64,000 nt of DNA from Serilophus lunatus (Eukaryota > Chordata > Aves > Passeriformes > Eurylaimidae): NCBI GenBank assembly GCA_013399895.1, contig VXBA01000671.1, positions 739,250 to 803,249 of the forward strand, written 5' to 3'. The notes under the pieces are model-generated. The model searched no databases, had not been told where the DNA came from, and saw nothing but the letters and a program-made list of their open reading frames with translations. Position 1 is the stretch's first letter; each line of letters starts with the position of its first letter. The position numbers were made by a program, and so were the translations under genes. Shown here piece by piece: positions 37,690 to 51,700 of the stretch.

Positions 37690-40600
37690 CAATGAAAGCT
37701 TTTATTGCCCAGTCAGCTAGCCTGTATCAGTCAGCTATTTGGCTGAAGGGGAGGTGTCCATTCAAAACCAGTTTACAGCAGAGGCTTTATTTTTATTTTA
37801 AAAGCATCTGGAAATTAAAAATCCCCTTTGGCACTCGTCCACTTTGGGGAGAGAGCCAGGCCTGTTGTCTGGCCAAGCAGCCCTGCTCTAACTGAGCTGG
37901 GTGGATCCAGTGCTGGGACATTTTCCTAACTCCAGCAGAAGCAGGCTGCTGGCTTTCTTCCAGCAGCTTCATGAACTTCCCATGCCAAGTGTCCGTTTGG
38001 TCCTCACACCATGTATGTGACACAGCATGGATGTCACTCAGAGCCACTCAGGATGTGCTTTTCCCCAATCCAGGGACATTTGTGAGATGGTGCTTTGGCC
38101 AGGGCAAAGAGCAACAGGATGGTCAGTGCATGTAGACTTTGCCTCAGGTGAAGGGCAACAATGCAAAGCATGGGTTGTTTATTTCCATTTTGGGAGGGGA
38201 TGCAGGTCTGAAAGGTGACACTACCCAGGACTGGCTGAACCGGTGACAGAGTTTATAGCAGAGCCAGCCCTGTGAAGTTCTTCATATACAGTGTTTTGCC
38301 CCAAAACCCACAACATATCACTGAAATTTTTCTTCAGCCAGCTGGTAAACCCCAGCTGGGTCATCCCTTGGGTCACGGTGTGTTTTGGAGAAAGGAAAAA
38401 AAAAAAGAGAAGCAAATACATTCCTGCATTCAGTCATAATTGCATAGACCTGTTTTTCATCCCTCATGAAAAGTGTAGGCACTGGAACTCTCCATCCTGC
38501 TCTGGCAGCTGGCACCTCTGGCTGCCCAGCCCGGTGTGTCCCTTCCCTGCAGCAGGAAGGAAGGTTGCTCTGGAACAAGGCAGAGGGCAGAGCAAGGACA
38601 AGGAGTTACCTGCTCGATGCTACAGAAAGAAAATTGAGAAGCCTCTGTCCAACAGCTTGGCACTGTGGAGATTGAATCGGGGGAGTGCTTCAGCTGCAAT
38701 CCAGGACAGCAACTTCAATCCAAAAAGTGGGTGCGGTGAATGAACATGTGTTCAGCTGGAGGAAGAGTTGAGGATCTCCAGACACAGCTTCTGTCTATGT
38801 CCCACTAAGTGCCTGGGCTGCCCTCCTGCCCCTTGGGCTGGGAACAGTGGTGTGTTACCTGCCTGATCTAGGCCTGGAGGGAATGAGGATTATTGCTTGT
38901 GAGTGTCTTTTCTGGCAGGAGAGGAAGGGAATACCCATCAGATTGGGAAAGGGAATCAAACAGGCACAGAACCATCAGCCCATCACCCTCCCCAGCCTGC
39001 CCTGTCTCACCAGCTCCTGCTTCCAGTCCCCATCTCTGCTCCAGCATGCCAGGAGCTGCAGTGGATGGGCTTCCTCTCCTCCCTCCCCAAGTCCTGCTGT
39101 GTGAGAGCTACTCCTTCCCAGGAAAGACCAATTTCACCACTGGTGCAGGCTGGTCAGGGCCCGGCATGAGGAGACACGAGCAAAGACTCTTCCCTAATCT
39201 TAGCTAAGCCCCTGCAAAGCCCTGCTGCACAGACACAAACGAGACTTTTTCAGAGTCTCATAAAACTGAAACAACTGTGGTCAGACCCTTATGGCAATGG
39301 CAACACGCCCTCTTTAGCACAAAGCCTGTCTTCCCCCATTGGATTTTAAGTCCCCGTTTCAGAGTATTGGAAGCATTAGATCTTTCCAAAGAAAGGATTT
39401 CCTGAGTTATTCTAACACTGAAAAAAATAGTGTATTTTTCTCTGTCCTGGCTCTTGCAGGCAGTTGAAGTACTTGGCTGAAATTTAAAAAAAACCCCAAC
39501 AAAACAAAACAAAAAACCAGAGTCATGACATACAAACAGAATCTTGTACTTAGGAGGGACACAAACCTCCAGAGCAGGCTGTGCTACCAACTCTGCCTCT
39601 AATAATAGCTGCCAACTTTGTGAGTGTTGTACATTGTTTAAAGAATCTAATCAAGTTACATACTCCTTTTGAAGTCAGACAACTTTGATTTAACAATGGC
39701 TTCAGAGCTTTGAAAACCCCAGTCTTTTCTAGTTTGTCTTCCATGATGGTTCCTTACCTGTCTCCCACTGTTGAATAAATCATTATAAACATAAACCAGA
39801 TGCCTAATGCTAACAATAACTTTAGAGAGCCCTGCTTCCCCCAAGATGTATGGGCAATGACTAACACACTTTTAGCCTCCAGACTTAATTTAAAGCATTC
39901 TGGAATTGTGCACTGGTGAGATGAAGGCTGCCCAAGACAATAACTTTTACATTAAAAATAATCTCTGTCTTTAGCAGCAACAAAGTCAAGGTTGTTCTCC
40001 TTCAGCCTGGGTGTCTCAGCTTGCTGTGGGTGCACTGTGAGCCTGAAGGCATTGGAAAAGGAAGACCAACTTAAAGAAAATGAAGTGTCTGTGTTTGAAT
40101 GCATGGGAACAGCGGCTTATGCCACTTGCAGGGAGCATGCAGAGCAGAGCTCCTCACAGCAAAGTCAGTGTTACTTTCAGCTGAGATGTGACAAGGGACA
40201 GTGCTGAGTCTCCAGACACGACGGCTCTTTCCAGCAGAGCAGCAAACACTCGAGTTGCCCTCAGCCTCTGTGTCACCAGCTGAGCTGCAGCACTTTGAAA
40301 CCTGGAACTCACCTTGCCTGAAGACAGATCATGGATGTGTGGAGCAGTTCAGGAGGATGTGCTGGTGGAAGATGAGTGTTTCTGACCCAGAGACCTCAGC
40401 CTGCAGAAAGCCTGTAGCTAACAGCTGCTCCAGAACTGCTCTATAGAGAATATGTTGCTTAACAGAAGAGCACACTTAAATACATTACTAGTACAGCTAA
40501 ATTAGTGTCTGGAGATTGAGTTCTGGCAAAGAAGCAAAAGTTTTAAAGCTTTCCTTCAGTGTTCTATCACTTTCCTATATCTGCACACACTAAGACCAGT

Positions 40601-43600
40601 TGGGTTAATTTGGCTATTTTATTTTCATAATTTTGTCATCCCTTTTCTACAAGGTTTGCCGTCTTTTTTAGTTTGGTTATTGGGAGCAATAACCAAAAGG
40701 TGGACAGTAGAAAGAAATCTTTGGATCTGCCAAAATTAGGGAAATTAAGATTAGATAAACTCTTCAATGCACAGACGTGCTTTGCCCTTGTGACGTGCCA
40801 GCACAGCATGGCACAGCAGGAAGCTCAGGGCAGAATTTCCTAACACAGAGTGAACTAAAAAGAGCCATTCCTAAAAATAGACCAACAAGGAGGCTCATGG
40901 GGAGCTTGTGGTGTGTGTGGGATGGGGAGGATTATTTCTCCTTCCTGAACTTCATGGCAGCACCTCTGTTTTGTTGAAAGACCTTTCATGGCAGCCTCCC
41001 AAGCAAGTTGGTCCCACTGAAGCCAAATGCTGTGTTTGAAGTCATGGCAAAGACACCATGTGAAAAATAAAAGCATCCCAAGACAACCAGGGGGAGATTT
41101 TTCAGAAGCTCATCCTTTACATGAAATTCATGTTAACTTTGCATCACAGCTTGACTTTTCCTATTTCCAGCTGCTTGGTGAAGCTTCAGCCCTGGACTGG
41201 TTTTTTTCCATTCTGATTTTCAAATGAAACCTCACAAAATTATTTGATATAGGGATCAAACACAGAGTGGCTTGACGAGAGTTAAGACTCCAGACTCAAC
41301 ATCTCCCAGGAATCTTTTGCCACCTGCATCACCTTTGTGCTCTCGTACAACAGGAGAGCTCCTTGACAAACCAGACCCCTCCGGCTATCCAGCCATGTTT
41401 GCAGCAGCACCAAATCCATCTTCAGAGGAGGTTACTAGGGCATGAGACTATAAAAGATCATAATTTCTGCATCTTAAGCCGTGGTTTTGATTATGTTGAA
41501 TAGCAAGCAAACCCTGAAAATCATCTTTTACAGAAAATGTTAATTCTATATGATGATTTCTCCTTATAAAGAATGATTTACCTGTCTCTGGGGAGTTGTA
41601 CTCCTTGTACAATAGAGCACATGTCTCTTCTGGTTCCTTACATATGAGGTAGAGAGAGATCCCAGGCAAGCAGCTGTCCTAAGGTATTGTGGGGTTTCCA
41701 TGACAAATGGGAATCCTTCACAGGCAGCTTTCATTTTTTCATCTGAAAACCTCAATACATTGGAAGTTGCCAGAGTCCTGTGAACTTTCATATCTATTAT
41801 AACATCACCAGTACAAGTGCTTTCAAGTTAACAACCAGCCAGATTTCCTTTCTATGACCAAGCAGGAAAATAAAGAGAAAAGACAGAAATTATTTCATTG
41901 GAGAATAGCTTCTCCTCCATCCCACTTAGCAAAGTGATCTGAAATGTTATTTACATTGGGATACATCTAAGGGGGTGAATAAGAGCAAGTGGTCCAAAAA
42001 GGGATCACAGCTGTTTCCTTTGTTACCCTTGCCTGTCTCTGCAGCTGAGCAATTGTCCTCATGCTGGAGAGAAGTTTGGGGCTGCTCCACTCCCAGCCAT
42101 GCTCAGGAGGGATCCTGAAAAATAAGCATTTTTAATAATCTCATAAATTCATCAGCAATTTAATTTACTTTAGTTTATCTCTTTTTCCATTTCCTGCTTG
42201 ACTTTGGAAAGTGGCATCTCCAGTCTGTGCACGAACGAGGGCAGGCTCATGGAGAACAGGAGCAGATCTACTGTTGCATTGGCATGAGCATGAAGAATAG
42301 AGTAACAGGAGGAATAGAGTAAAAAGCAAGACAACTTTGCAAGAGGAATATTTTATAGCATGATATTGCAAAGCTGTCCCACCACTGCTGGCACAGACTT
42401 CCAAACATGCAAATGTTGTGGGACACACAGGAAAAGCTGGAATCACGTCCTGCCACCTTTTCAGAGTACAGCATCAGGGTCCCAGGTGTCCCTTTGGAAC
42501 ATCTGGCACAATGGTCATACATCTAAAAACAACAAGAGTAATAATCAAAAATCATGGAAACTCGCTATTTGTCTTTTCTCATGACTCTGAATTCTTCCTT
42601 TCTTTGTGCTTCATCTTTTGATTGTGCCTTTTCAGACAATTATCAACGGCCCATCTGCTTGGCAATGAGAAGTGGAGGCATAGTCTTTGATGAGGACTTG
42701 CAGGGCTCCAAGACCTCCGATAGTCACTGATGGGAGATCACATTCAGGCAACCCCAGGGATCCTCCTGGTCTGGCAGTCTATGCATAAAGTCTGTGTGAG
42801 TGACTGAATATCCTCAAAAAATTGCCATGGTGAGTAATCCTCCAAGATTTGGTGTTGCCCTCATAAACACAGGCTGTCCTTTTTTTATATTTAAACATCA
42901 AAGGATGCCATTTGCTTTTTAAGTGATGTTTAGTGTTAATATTCTGATCCTACAGGCCGGTTGGATTGTGGGGAGGGCTCAAACTAAAGGATGAAGGGTC
43001 TGTTCTGCTGACTGATATGCTTGAAAAATTGTACTTAGAACAGATGCTGATGCACAGATCATTTACACCAGACACAACTGGTGGTAGATTATGTTCTGTC
43101 CTGGAAATGTGAACATACATTTTATTTCTACTCTCACTGAGAGAAGACAGAATTTTTTATTCTTGTAGTTTTTATAACTCTTCCTTCACCCTGCTATAGC
43201 TTGTGGGAAAACTTTGGCCTTGAAAACTGTGGTGGGGAAGCTTTTATCAAGGGGACTCCATGTGCTGTTTCTGTCTCCTTTATGCCACAGGTTCAACCAA
43301 AAGGAGCTGCAAGAGGGTAGGTTCAGCCCCAATTTATATGTGCAAATGGTGATGCAAAAATCAGAAGAGTAGCAAATGTTATTACCTTTGTACTTTTGGA
43401 GAAGACTGAAAATCTTGGGCCTCTTTTGATGTTTTGGGGACTGTCAGGGCCATTTCTTCTCATCCCTGTTTCTTACATAGCTTTTGGTATTGTATATGAG
43501 GAGATTACAGCAGAGAAAAAGGAGGATACAAACCCCTCTTTTCTTAGCCTCTTGGCTAAACTCCAAATATTTTAAACATTTCTGCTAGAGGTTGATTCCC

Positions 43601-46600
43601 CCCCTGAGCCTCAGAGCTCTCATCTCTGACAGCTGTAAATCAAATACTGTTCACACGAGACCAGCACATGCCAATATTACTTTAGACTTTACAGCATATA
43701 ATCTTCATTTATTGATAGTGATGGGCCACCCCCTCCCTGCAAATCCTTAAGTAGTCTTAGAACTGTGTTTTTATTTAGTGGGCAGTGGAGAAAAACACAA
43801 TAGAAGTCTTTCAAATGATTAAATGCAAAGATCTGCTCACCTCGAAAGACAACTTGTAAATAATTTAACAAAGGTCTTTAACAAGTCTTACTTTAAAGGA
43901 AAAAGGAGATCCACTTTAAACTCTGCTTTTCTAAATTGGATTTTTAAATCAGTACTGCAGTCTTTTAAAACAGACAAACTCTGTAGAAATTGCCATGGAG
44001 AGGCACAGAGTTCTGGTTGCCAAGTGTAAAGGAGAAAAATGTGAGGAACTCTACAACAGGCAAACATGGGGTAATCTCTCTTCTCCCAGAAGAGCTCATC
44101 CAAGCCTTGGAGACTAGTTAAAACATTAAAGCAAAAGGTTTTGCCCTTCCCAAACCACTGTTCACTTGAAATCTTCAGTTAATGGCTTTCTCCATGGGAA
44201 GATTCTGCAAAATTTTGGATAATTTTATGGGAACACCTCGCTGCATATTTTAAGAATTCCCTTTACCATCTCTCTCCCAGAAGCACAGTAACCTCTCCAG
44301 TAAGATACAGCTGGAGACATCACATCTCATGGCCATTGGGTACCTGCCACAGGGAGCAGCCTTCACTGGTGTGGCTGTTCCAGGGCACAGGAGAGGCTCA
44401 TGCAAAGAGCCTGGATTCCTCACCAGGAGACACCTGATTCCCAGGGAAGGGAGTGCAGGGCAATTAGTCACTGTAAAACACCCTAACAAGACTAAAGAAT
44501 TAGGAATTGCCCAGGCCCCAATGAAACCCAGTGCTTTCTACGACTTGAGATGCAGTTAGAGGAATCTGGCTAATCTTTTACTCTCCTAGTAAATCATTCA
44601 TTGAGGCCATCTGTGAAATATGAGAAGAGCAGCTTCAACCCAAGATTCCCGCTTAGCAAAGCTCTTACTGGCTTGGCCGGAAAGAAGCTTTCCTGATAAA
44701 GCTGATAGCTAGTCCCAGCCCTCATGATTTCCAGCAGCAGTAATCCTTCTGGGGAGATTAGGGAAGCAGCCCGTGAAAGTCCTGAAGTGTGGTCATCTAC
44801 TACAGCAGAATTTAAGGGGGAAAAAAAGATAAAATCTGCAGCAATCACCAGAGCCTGGCCCCGAGGTGCCCCTCGATGCTTTTGGGCTCTGCAGACAGGT
44901 CTGACAAACAGCCCCCCAACAGGTGTCACAGCTCCTCTGGGACAGGGACAATTCGAGGGGCTCCAGGAGAACATCAGGGAAGAAATCTGGTACCTCGATG
45001 GCTGAGACTGAACTGCGTGTTTTTTCAAGGAGAGGCATGGATGCCCTTCTGGAAAATTATATTCAGCCCTCACAGCTGAACCCAAAATCAAAATTCCCTC
45101 CTTCAGGAAAGTTCATGCCTGAATTGAATGAGTACAGTGTGAGATCACATCACTTGAGGAGGAATGAGTCATCCAGAACACCCCTGTCAACTCCCCACAC
45201 CAGACTGCTCGTCTGTGTCCTCCACCCAGGTTTGATACAGTTTTTCAAGAAGCAGCTAGCCTTTCTCCACAGGCATTACTACTAATCTGGGAATAGAAGA
45301 AAGTTCTTGGCAAATACTTCCTAGGACAAAATAAATAAAATTTTAGCTTAGAGGAGAAGTGGTCTGGACACCTAAACACAGTATCCAAGGACATGGATAC
45401 AATCCATCTCCTATGGGAATTCAGACAATACAGTTTTTGATTTTTTTTAATAAATATCTTCTAGTTTCCAAACTCTTAGGATCTCAATTCCCAGATGGAT
45501 CAATAGCTCATGGGAACAGAATGATTCAAAGTGAAAGACAAGATGCCTCAAATTTTAGAACCAAAGGCTCGAAGGAAAATGAAGCAACAACCCAAATAGG
45601 AGACAAAATAAGAGCACAGCAGGTCTGGGGGCACAAGTCTATATTTTGACCTGGTGCTGGGCTCTCAGAGAAGGCAAGTCTTGCACACCTTGCAGGGAGG
45701 CTGAGCACATCCCACCTTTGAACTTTGTCAAATCCCTGCTGTAAAAATTCATACATTTATGCCACGTTTGTGTGTCTTGCAGAACTACAGCCACAGAAGG
45801 GAAAATCTCTCCGCTCCTCCTCTGTGCTTAAGTTGGGCAACAACATGCTTGGTTTAGTATTGAAGTCTTCCAAAAGTTTTGGTCCAGATTACAGCATTCT
45901 TGATGACCAAGTAAAATTGGGGAAGTGATTGTGTCTTGGAGCAGCATGGTGGGCAAAAAGTAGGAGCTGTGGTTTCCAGAAAACAGAGATTCTCTTTGCA
46001 TTGTGATTTTTAACCGAAGTTTGGCGTGATAATCCCTCTATGCTGTGCTTTGTAAGATTTTAACTATTCCTTCTGTTTCTCTTGGCTACCTGGTGATTGA
46101 TGCACTGAGCCTTGGGGTCAGTAGCTGTGTAGAACACATCAAATTTTCTGCCTTCTCCCAGAAATCAACCCAGGTCCAAGTGACACAGCATCTCACTGAC
46201 CATTACCCTGACTAGCTTGTTAGTGTTGCATTTTCTGCTGTGGAGAGAAATAAGTCAAGACAATTAAAATTAAAAGTTTCTTTATTTTGGTTTTAAAAGT
46301 GAAGCATTCTTCCTTGCTTTTTACTAAGTGTATAACTGCTGAAGAAACTATTTCACCCTGTGCATCAGCTGAGATGTGAGGGAAGCACTTCCTCTAGCCC
46401 CAGTCTGGTGTAATAAAGACTGTAAATGCCCCTTCCTGAAGTGCTGTAGCAGCTTTAATCACTGAAAACAGAGAGGGTCTGGAGCAAGAAGCAGCAGGGA
46501 GAGCAGCTGGCATCCACCAGAAGCAAAGCAGAGGAGGAAGGTGAAATCCAAAGGAAACAGAGAAGAGCTCAACCTCAGCAAGACCAAGGACATACCATGG

Positions 46601-48605
46601 CACTGGAAACTGCCTGAGCAAAGCTGCTGAGGAGATGTGCCCCAACAAGTCAGAGCTCAGGCAAGAAAGGGGTGTCCTCTCCCTGTCAGCTGGGCTCTGG
46701 GACGGGGATTTTCCATTAGTTAGACAGGACTCAGCAGAAAGCTGCTCTGGCTTCCCAAGAACCATGAACTGGGTGCATTCTGAACCCTCCAAATCACACA
46801 CAGTGAAGGCTGAAGGAGCATCTGTTATAAATCCTCTTTACTGGGCAAGGGCAGGAAGCACAACTTTCACAAGACTCTCTTAAATGGAGAAAGTCATCCA
46901 GGCCTTTTCTTTGCAAGCACTGCACCCCTCCTGCAGCTTTTTGTGATCTAACTTGTTTAGAAAGTAAATGAAATGGAGTGAGCCAGAGAGACAGTAACAG
47001 TTATTTCTCTAAGAAAGAAAAGCTTAATTTTACCATGGGGATCTTGCCTCTGCCATGACCTCCCCCAATGGCTCACAGGAACACAGGAGGAATTAACCAG
47101 CAGTGAGGACTGGTTCATTCTAGCAGATTTGTAAAGAGATTAATCTTACATCTTATAGCAATAACCCTCATGCAAAAAAAAACCCCCAAACTCGAGTGAA
47201 CAGCACCAAGTCCTCAGCTAGTAACGCTCAGCTTCTCCACAGCTTACAGCACTCTCTCTTTTCCATCTAACCAAGACAGAACTAGGGCTTGTAACCTCTT
47301 TGAAGGCTTCCCTGGGCTGCAGCTGAGGTGGTCATTGCATGAAAAACAGGCAACACTTCACGAGTGGAAACCCTGGAAGGGCTGGTTTGAGAGAAGGTGA
47401 GAGGAAACGGAGCAGGACGAGGATTACCAGGCTCAGAACCATTTGTATTTGGTCAAGGTTGGTATCTGTGCAGCTGATTGGCAAATGAGATCAATAGCTA
47501 GGATTTCTCCATCTAATCTAATTGGGTTTCCTTCAAGCAATTCTTCTAATGGATAATAATATCTTATTATGACTAGAGGGCTTATTACTAGGATGTTGTA
47601 CTAAATTGAATAACCTGAACTCACCACCATATATCATCTCTCTTATGGGAGCTTCAGCTTTTTGAGAAGGAGACTCAGATTTGCGTGATCATCCCTAAAA
47701 CCTTCTCCCCCTAAGTTCCAACTTTGGAGAACAAGTTGTTCATCACATGCTGAATTCAGCCTTGGAGTAACTCCAGTGAAAACAAACGGAGTAACAACAG
47801 GAATGGATTAGACCCAATTGCTTTCACATTTCTCCAACTTGAATTCTAAATTCCAATACTGAAAGAGGAGTAAAAAAAAGACCAAACTCATGGCACAGTG
47901 ACAAATACACTTCAAAATGTAAGTCTGCCTGTGATATGACCTCGTGCCCTTTGGAAAGTGCACCAAGGTGAGCTTCCCAAGCTTACCTAGGAACAAAACC
48001 CTGCTGCTATCTCAGGAGCAATATATATTCCTACTTCTACCATTGTATTGTACCAATTTTTGCACAGTTCTTTTGCACATGTGACTACTGACTTTACATA
48101 TCTGAAAAAACAATATCTGCTAAGTTGAGACACAGAGTCATGAAGATTTCACTTTGTAAAAATACTAAACAGTGTGTTTTCTTTACCAATCCCATCTTCC
48201 AGAGAGAGAGAGCTGTGTGCTCACATCAGGAGAGGGCATAGTCTCACCTACAAATCTTCACCTGATAGATCATCACCTTGGCATCCCTCTGATGAAACAC
48301 ATGTGAGAAGACAGCAAGTGGAATAAGGACTGAGATAGAGAACCCCAAGCTCCCTTGCTGACCTTTGAGCCATGCTCTCTCACAGTGTTAGCTGTCACTC
48401 ACTCATTAGCTTTTAAATAAGTTCCTTCTAACTTTGACCTGCTGTTTCCTGCCAGGGCTGATGAGCCACAAGTGCAGAGTTGCTTCCTCTGGGCAGTTCC
48501 TCAGAGCAGCTTCCAGTGGCTGCCACATGGAGTTAGCTGAAGAAAAAAAAGTTGCTCTTGTTTTCACTGGAGTTATTCCCAGGCTATTCCAGTGTTTTAT
48601 AAAGG
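37690..48605. other. Intergenic, no gene recognised
   Basis: About 11 kb with short frames only and no repeat family I can name. A 47-codon frame ending near 42730 has an acceptor-like tract inside it but no recognisable homology (see rejected items). Confidence 0.5.
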
Positions 48606-48610
48606 GGGCA

Positions 48611-48765
48611 ACAGAATTACCTAGTGATCAAAGAACTAAACTGCAAGTCAGAAGTCCTGGGTTCAATTTCTAGCTTGTATTAAACCAACACTAACCATAT
48701 GCCCTCTCCGTGCCTCCACACACTCATTTGAGGGTTTTAATAATAATGATGACACTCAAAGTTAT
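48611..48765 (+). mobile_element. MIR-type SINE relic
   Basis: The core CAAGTCAGAAGTCCTGGGTT followed by CAATTTCTAGCT matches the tRNA-derived part of MIR elements. CTCTCCGTGCCTC and TAATAATAATGATGA further on match the later MIR body. It is an old amniote SINE, heavily mutated. Confidence 0.6.
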
Positions 48766-48769
48766 TCTT

Positions 48770-51700
48770 AAACAAGTAAGAAGTTTATGAAACATCACAG
48801 AAGCACGAAATATTAAGACCATGTTTGACCCAGAGCTGTACAAAGTAAATGCAGAGCTCCATCCAACTGACAGGCTGGAAGCGGAGGAGTTCGGCTCAGC
48901 TGCTATCTAGCTCAGAAATCACTGCACATTGTTTGCAAACTTATCAGGAGTGACTTGAATTGTGAATTAGCTTCAGCAAGGCAGCTGGCAGGCTGCTGAG
49001 GCATACAATGCCTGCTGAATCTGCACTTCCTGCTGGAGACGTGCGAAGGAGAAGGCAAACTATGAAAGAGCAGAGAAACCGCTCCCAACTCCAGGCAGAG
49101 CTACGTGCAGCACAGGCAAAACAAGGCCAGCCGCTGATCCAGGGGCCAAGCCAGAGTTCCCAGCAGCAGCAGTGCTGGTAGTACTCGGCCCTTGCACAAC
49201 ACTTGCCACAGAGGGGTCATGAGGCTCCCCCAGGTTGCCCCAGCTCCTGGCCAGGCTGGGTCGGAGCAGCCCAGCCCAGGCTGTGACCCTGCAGCAGCTC
49301 CCCTGCACACAGCCTGAGCCTGCTTTTGCACCTTGGTTTTCAGTAAATAATCCAATCTATGTCAAAAGCAGCAGCAGCAGCCCCTGAGCACTATCCAGCC
49401 TTACCTGAGCACTCACCTGGACATAGCACTGGATGCTCTCAGGGCAGGCTACAGAGCTGAAGCCACTGCAGATTCTCCAAGATCCAGGTCTGTGTGTGTG
49501 CCCACACGGAGAAATAACAGAAGGATGCTTCCCATGTACAGTCTGATGGGAACCCTGCAGCATCAGCACTTGGGAAAAAACCCAGCTTGTGCACTGCAAT
49601 CCACTAAACCCAACCAAACTGTGCCACAGAAGGCTCCTGAAAGGCTTCACGGGGCTGGGAAAACAGCCAATGTGCAATGTACTCTTAGGAAAGCTCTCTT
49701 GCTGTGAGCAGGGCCTGTTCATTCATTTCAGGTTGTCAGCAAATTTGATCCAAGTCCTCTCTAGCAGGGGATTTTGTTATCCTTAGAACCAAAGAGCACC
49801 TGCCATTTTTTTAATCAATTTTAAGTTTAATAGCACAAAGAAGTCCTAACTCTCCCCCTGGGAAGTCAGCGCTAACTCTGCAAGGAAGAAGTTGCACTGT
49901 GAGTGAAAAGAAAGAAAGCATCAGAAGTTCCTAGTAACAGAAGCTGACGGGTGAGCGCGGTCCAGGCGCACTTCAGGCAGTGCTACCACTGCTCGCTAAA
50001 CAGCATCCTGTGCTTTGCAAGCCACGATACGCCATCCCGTGGCCATCCAGATCCCCATAAGCTTCCCACAGCTGGTCCAAAGCTCCCGGCAGAGTCAGGA
50101 GTGCGCTGTGTGTGCTGGCATCGTTGCTCGCCCTAAGTGCCGTATGCACGATGTTCCTCATTGCTAATGCAAAGCAAGGCTGAAAATCTTCATCTACTTT
50201 GCCCCCAAAACACCCTGATGTGCAGATTGTGGGATGTGGCTGTGGCATGGCTGGCCTGCTGCCTTCATCCAGCTGTATCACAGCTCTTCTTTCTCAGCGT
50301 GAGCCTTTGCTTGACAACAAGAATAATTAGGACATTTTGCAGCAAAACCATCACTTTCTCCAAACCAAGTGCGTGCACCAGCCTCCTGCCATGCCACCTC
50401 CTTCCTGCTGGGTGACATTCCTCCTCCTGCTCAGTTACAGTGCTTTATCTGCAGTCCCACCAGGTCCCTCATGGTCTCCCACAGTGTCTAGAGTTTTTGG
50501 GGCATCTTCATCCCACTCCTACACCCCTAATTCCCTTCCCATTCCCACTCTGCCCCCGTAAAGAGTTTTGCCCACATCTCTAGGATATATTTTACAGAAG
50601 GTGATGATCCTGTGGGCTAAGCTGATAAAGACAAGAAGCTGAGCTTTCAGCCTTGCTTTGGTTGTCCAACAAACACAATTACAGCCTTCGGGGCTGGTGC
50701 AAACTCCATGGGAAGGGGGCAGGAGGGAGGGCTGTGAATTTAGCAAGCCCTTCATGTCCCTCCTTGCTGCCCATGGGGTCCACACTGCTGGGTTTTAATA
50801 CAGGAGGGAAAAAAATAAGGAAAAAAGAAGTGACCAGCAGCAATAAGAGCCCTGAAAAGGCAAATGTTTTCTATTACAGCACCAGTTCTTTCAGGCCCTT
50901 TGATGTAGCCTCTCCCACACAAAGCTGTTCCTTTCACAGCCTGTTCTTGCACATGAACAAGATGTTACACGTAGTCTATGTAGCACAACCTCAACTCTTA
51001 TTTAAAGCACATTTGTCCCAACTCACTGTACTCTGCTCTCTATATCATTTTTCAAACCACTACTCACATATCATAGGCACAGAGGCATTTTTATTCTAGC
51101 TCCCCCTTCCACATTTATTTTTCTTCCAAGTTTTTGGATGTTCTGGTCATAAGTATGAAAGTGTTGACACCTAGCTAGGGTGGGGAGTGAGCTGTTAAGT
51201 TCATGGCAGTAGCTGAATTTTTCCAAAATATGAGGGGCTTGTAGAGCTTTGTGATAAGCCAGATCTAACATTTATAGTTACATTCTGGACTAGTTAACTT
51301 CCATTACATTGTTTATTCTACTTGGGCCCACGGATTTTGATACCACCTGCCTATTAGAGACTGTAATTTTTGCATACTGAAAAAATTGTTGACCACGCTT
51401 TGCATTGATAAATTGTTACAGTTCTCATGACAAATTTAAATTGCAAATTATTTGGGGCAAGGAAAATATTTTTGTTCTAGCACAATAGGGTTTTCATAAT
51501 CTGCATTATAAACTATCCCAACACAAATAATAGCTGGGAGCTTCTGCCAACTTACTCAACTTTGGTGAAAGTTCAGAAGGGGTGGAGACTGTGGCAGAAT
51601 GCAGGAGGTTTCTTAAGATAGTGCAAGGGTTAAAACAGTCAGCTTCTGAAAAAACAACCTCATGTCATTGTCTCCAAGATTCATTTGACTCATGTTGTTA

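Noticed and set aside
36717..37692. Frames with hexapeptide repeats (GRAGSM, PMEPAL types)
   Set aside because: They are translations of the 18-bp minisatellite plus the gap. The repeat length is divisible by three, so every frame stays open.
42579..42730. 47-codon frame with a TTTTCAG tract, ending in KTSDSH and a stop
   Set aside because: It looked like a possible terminal coding exon, but no partner exon, homologue or upstream donor could be found. A frame of this length is expected by chance.
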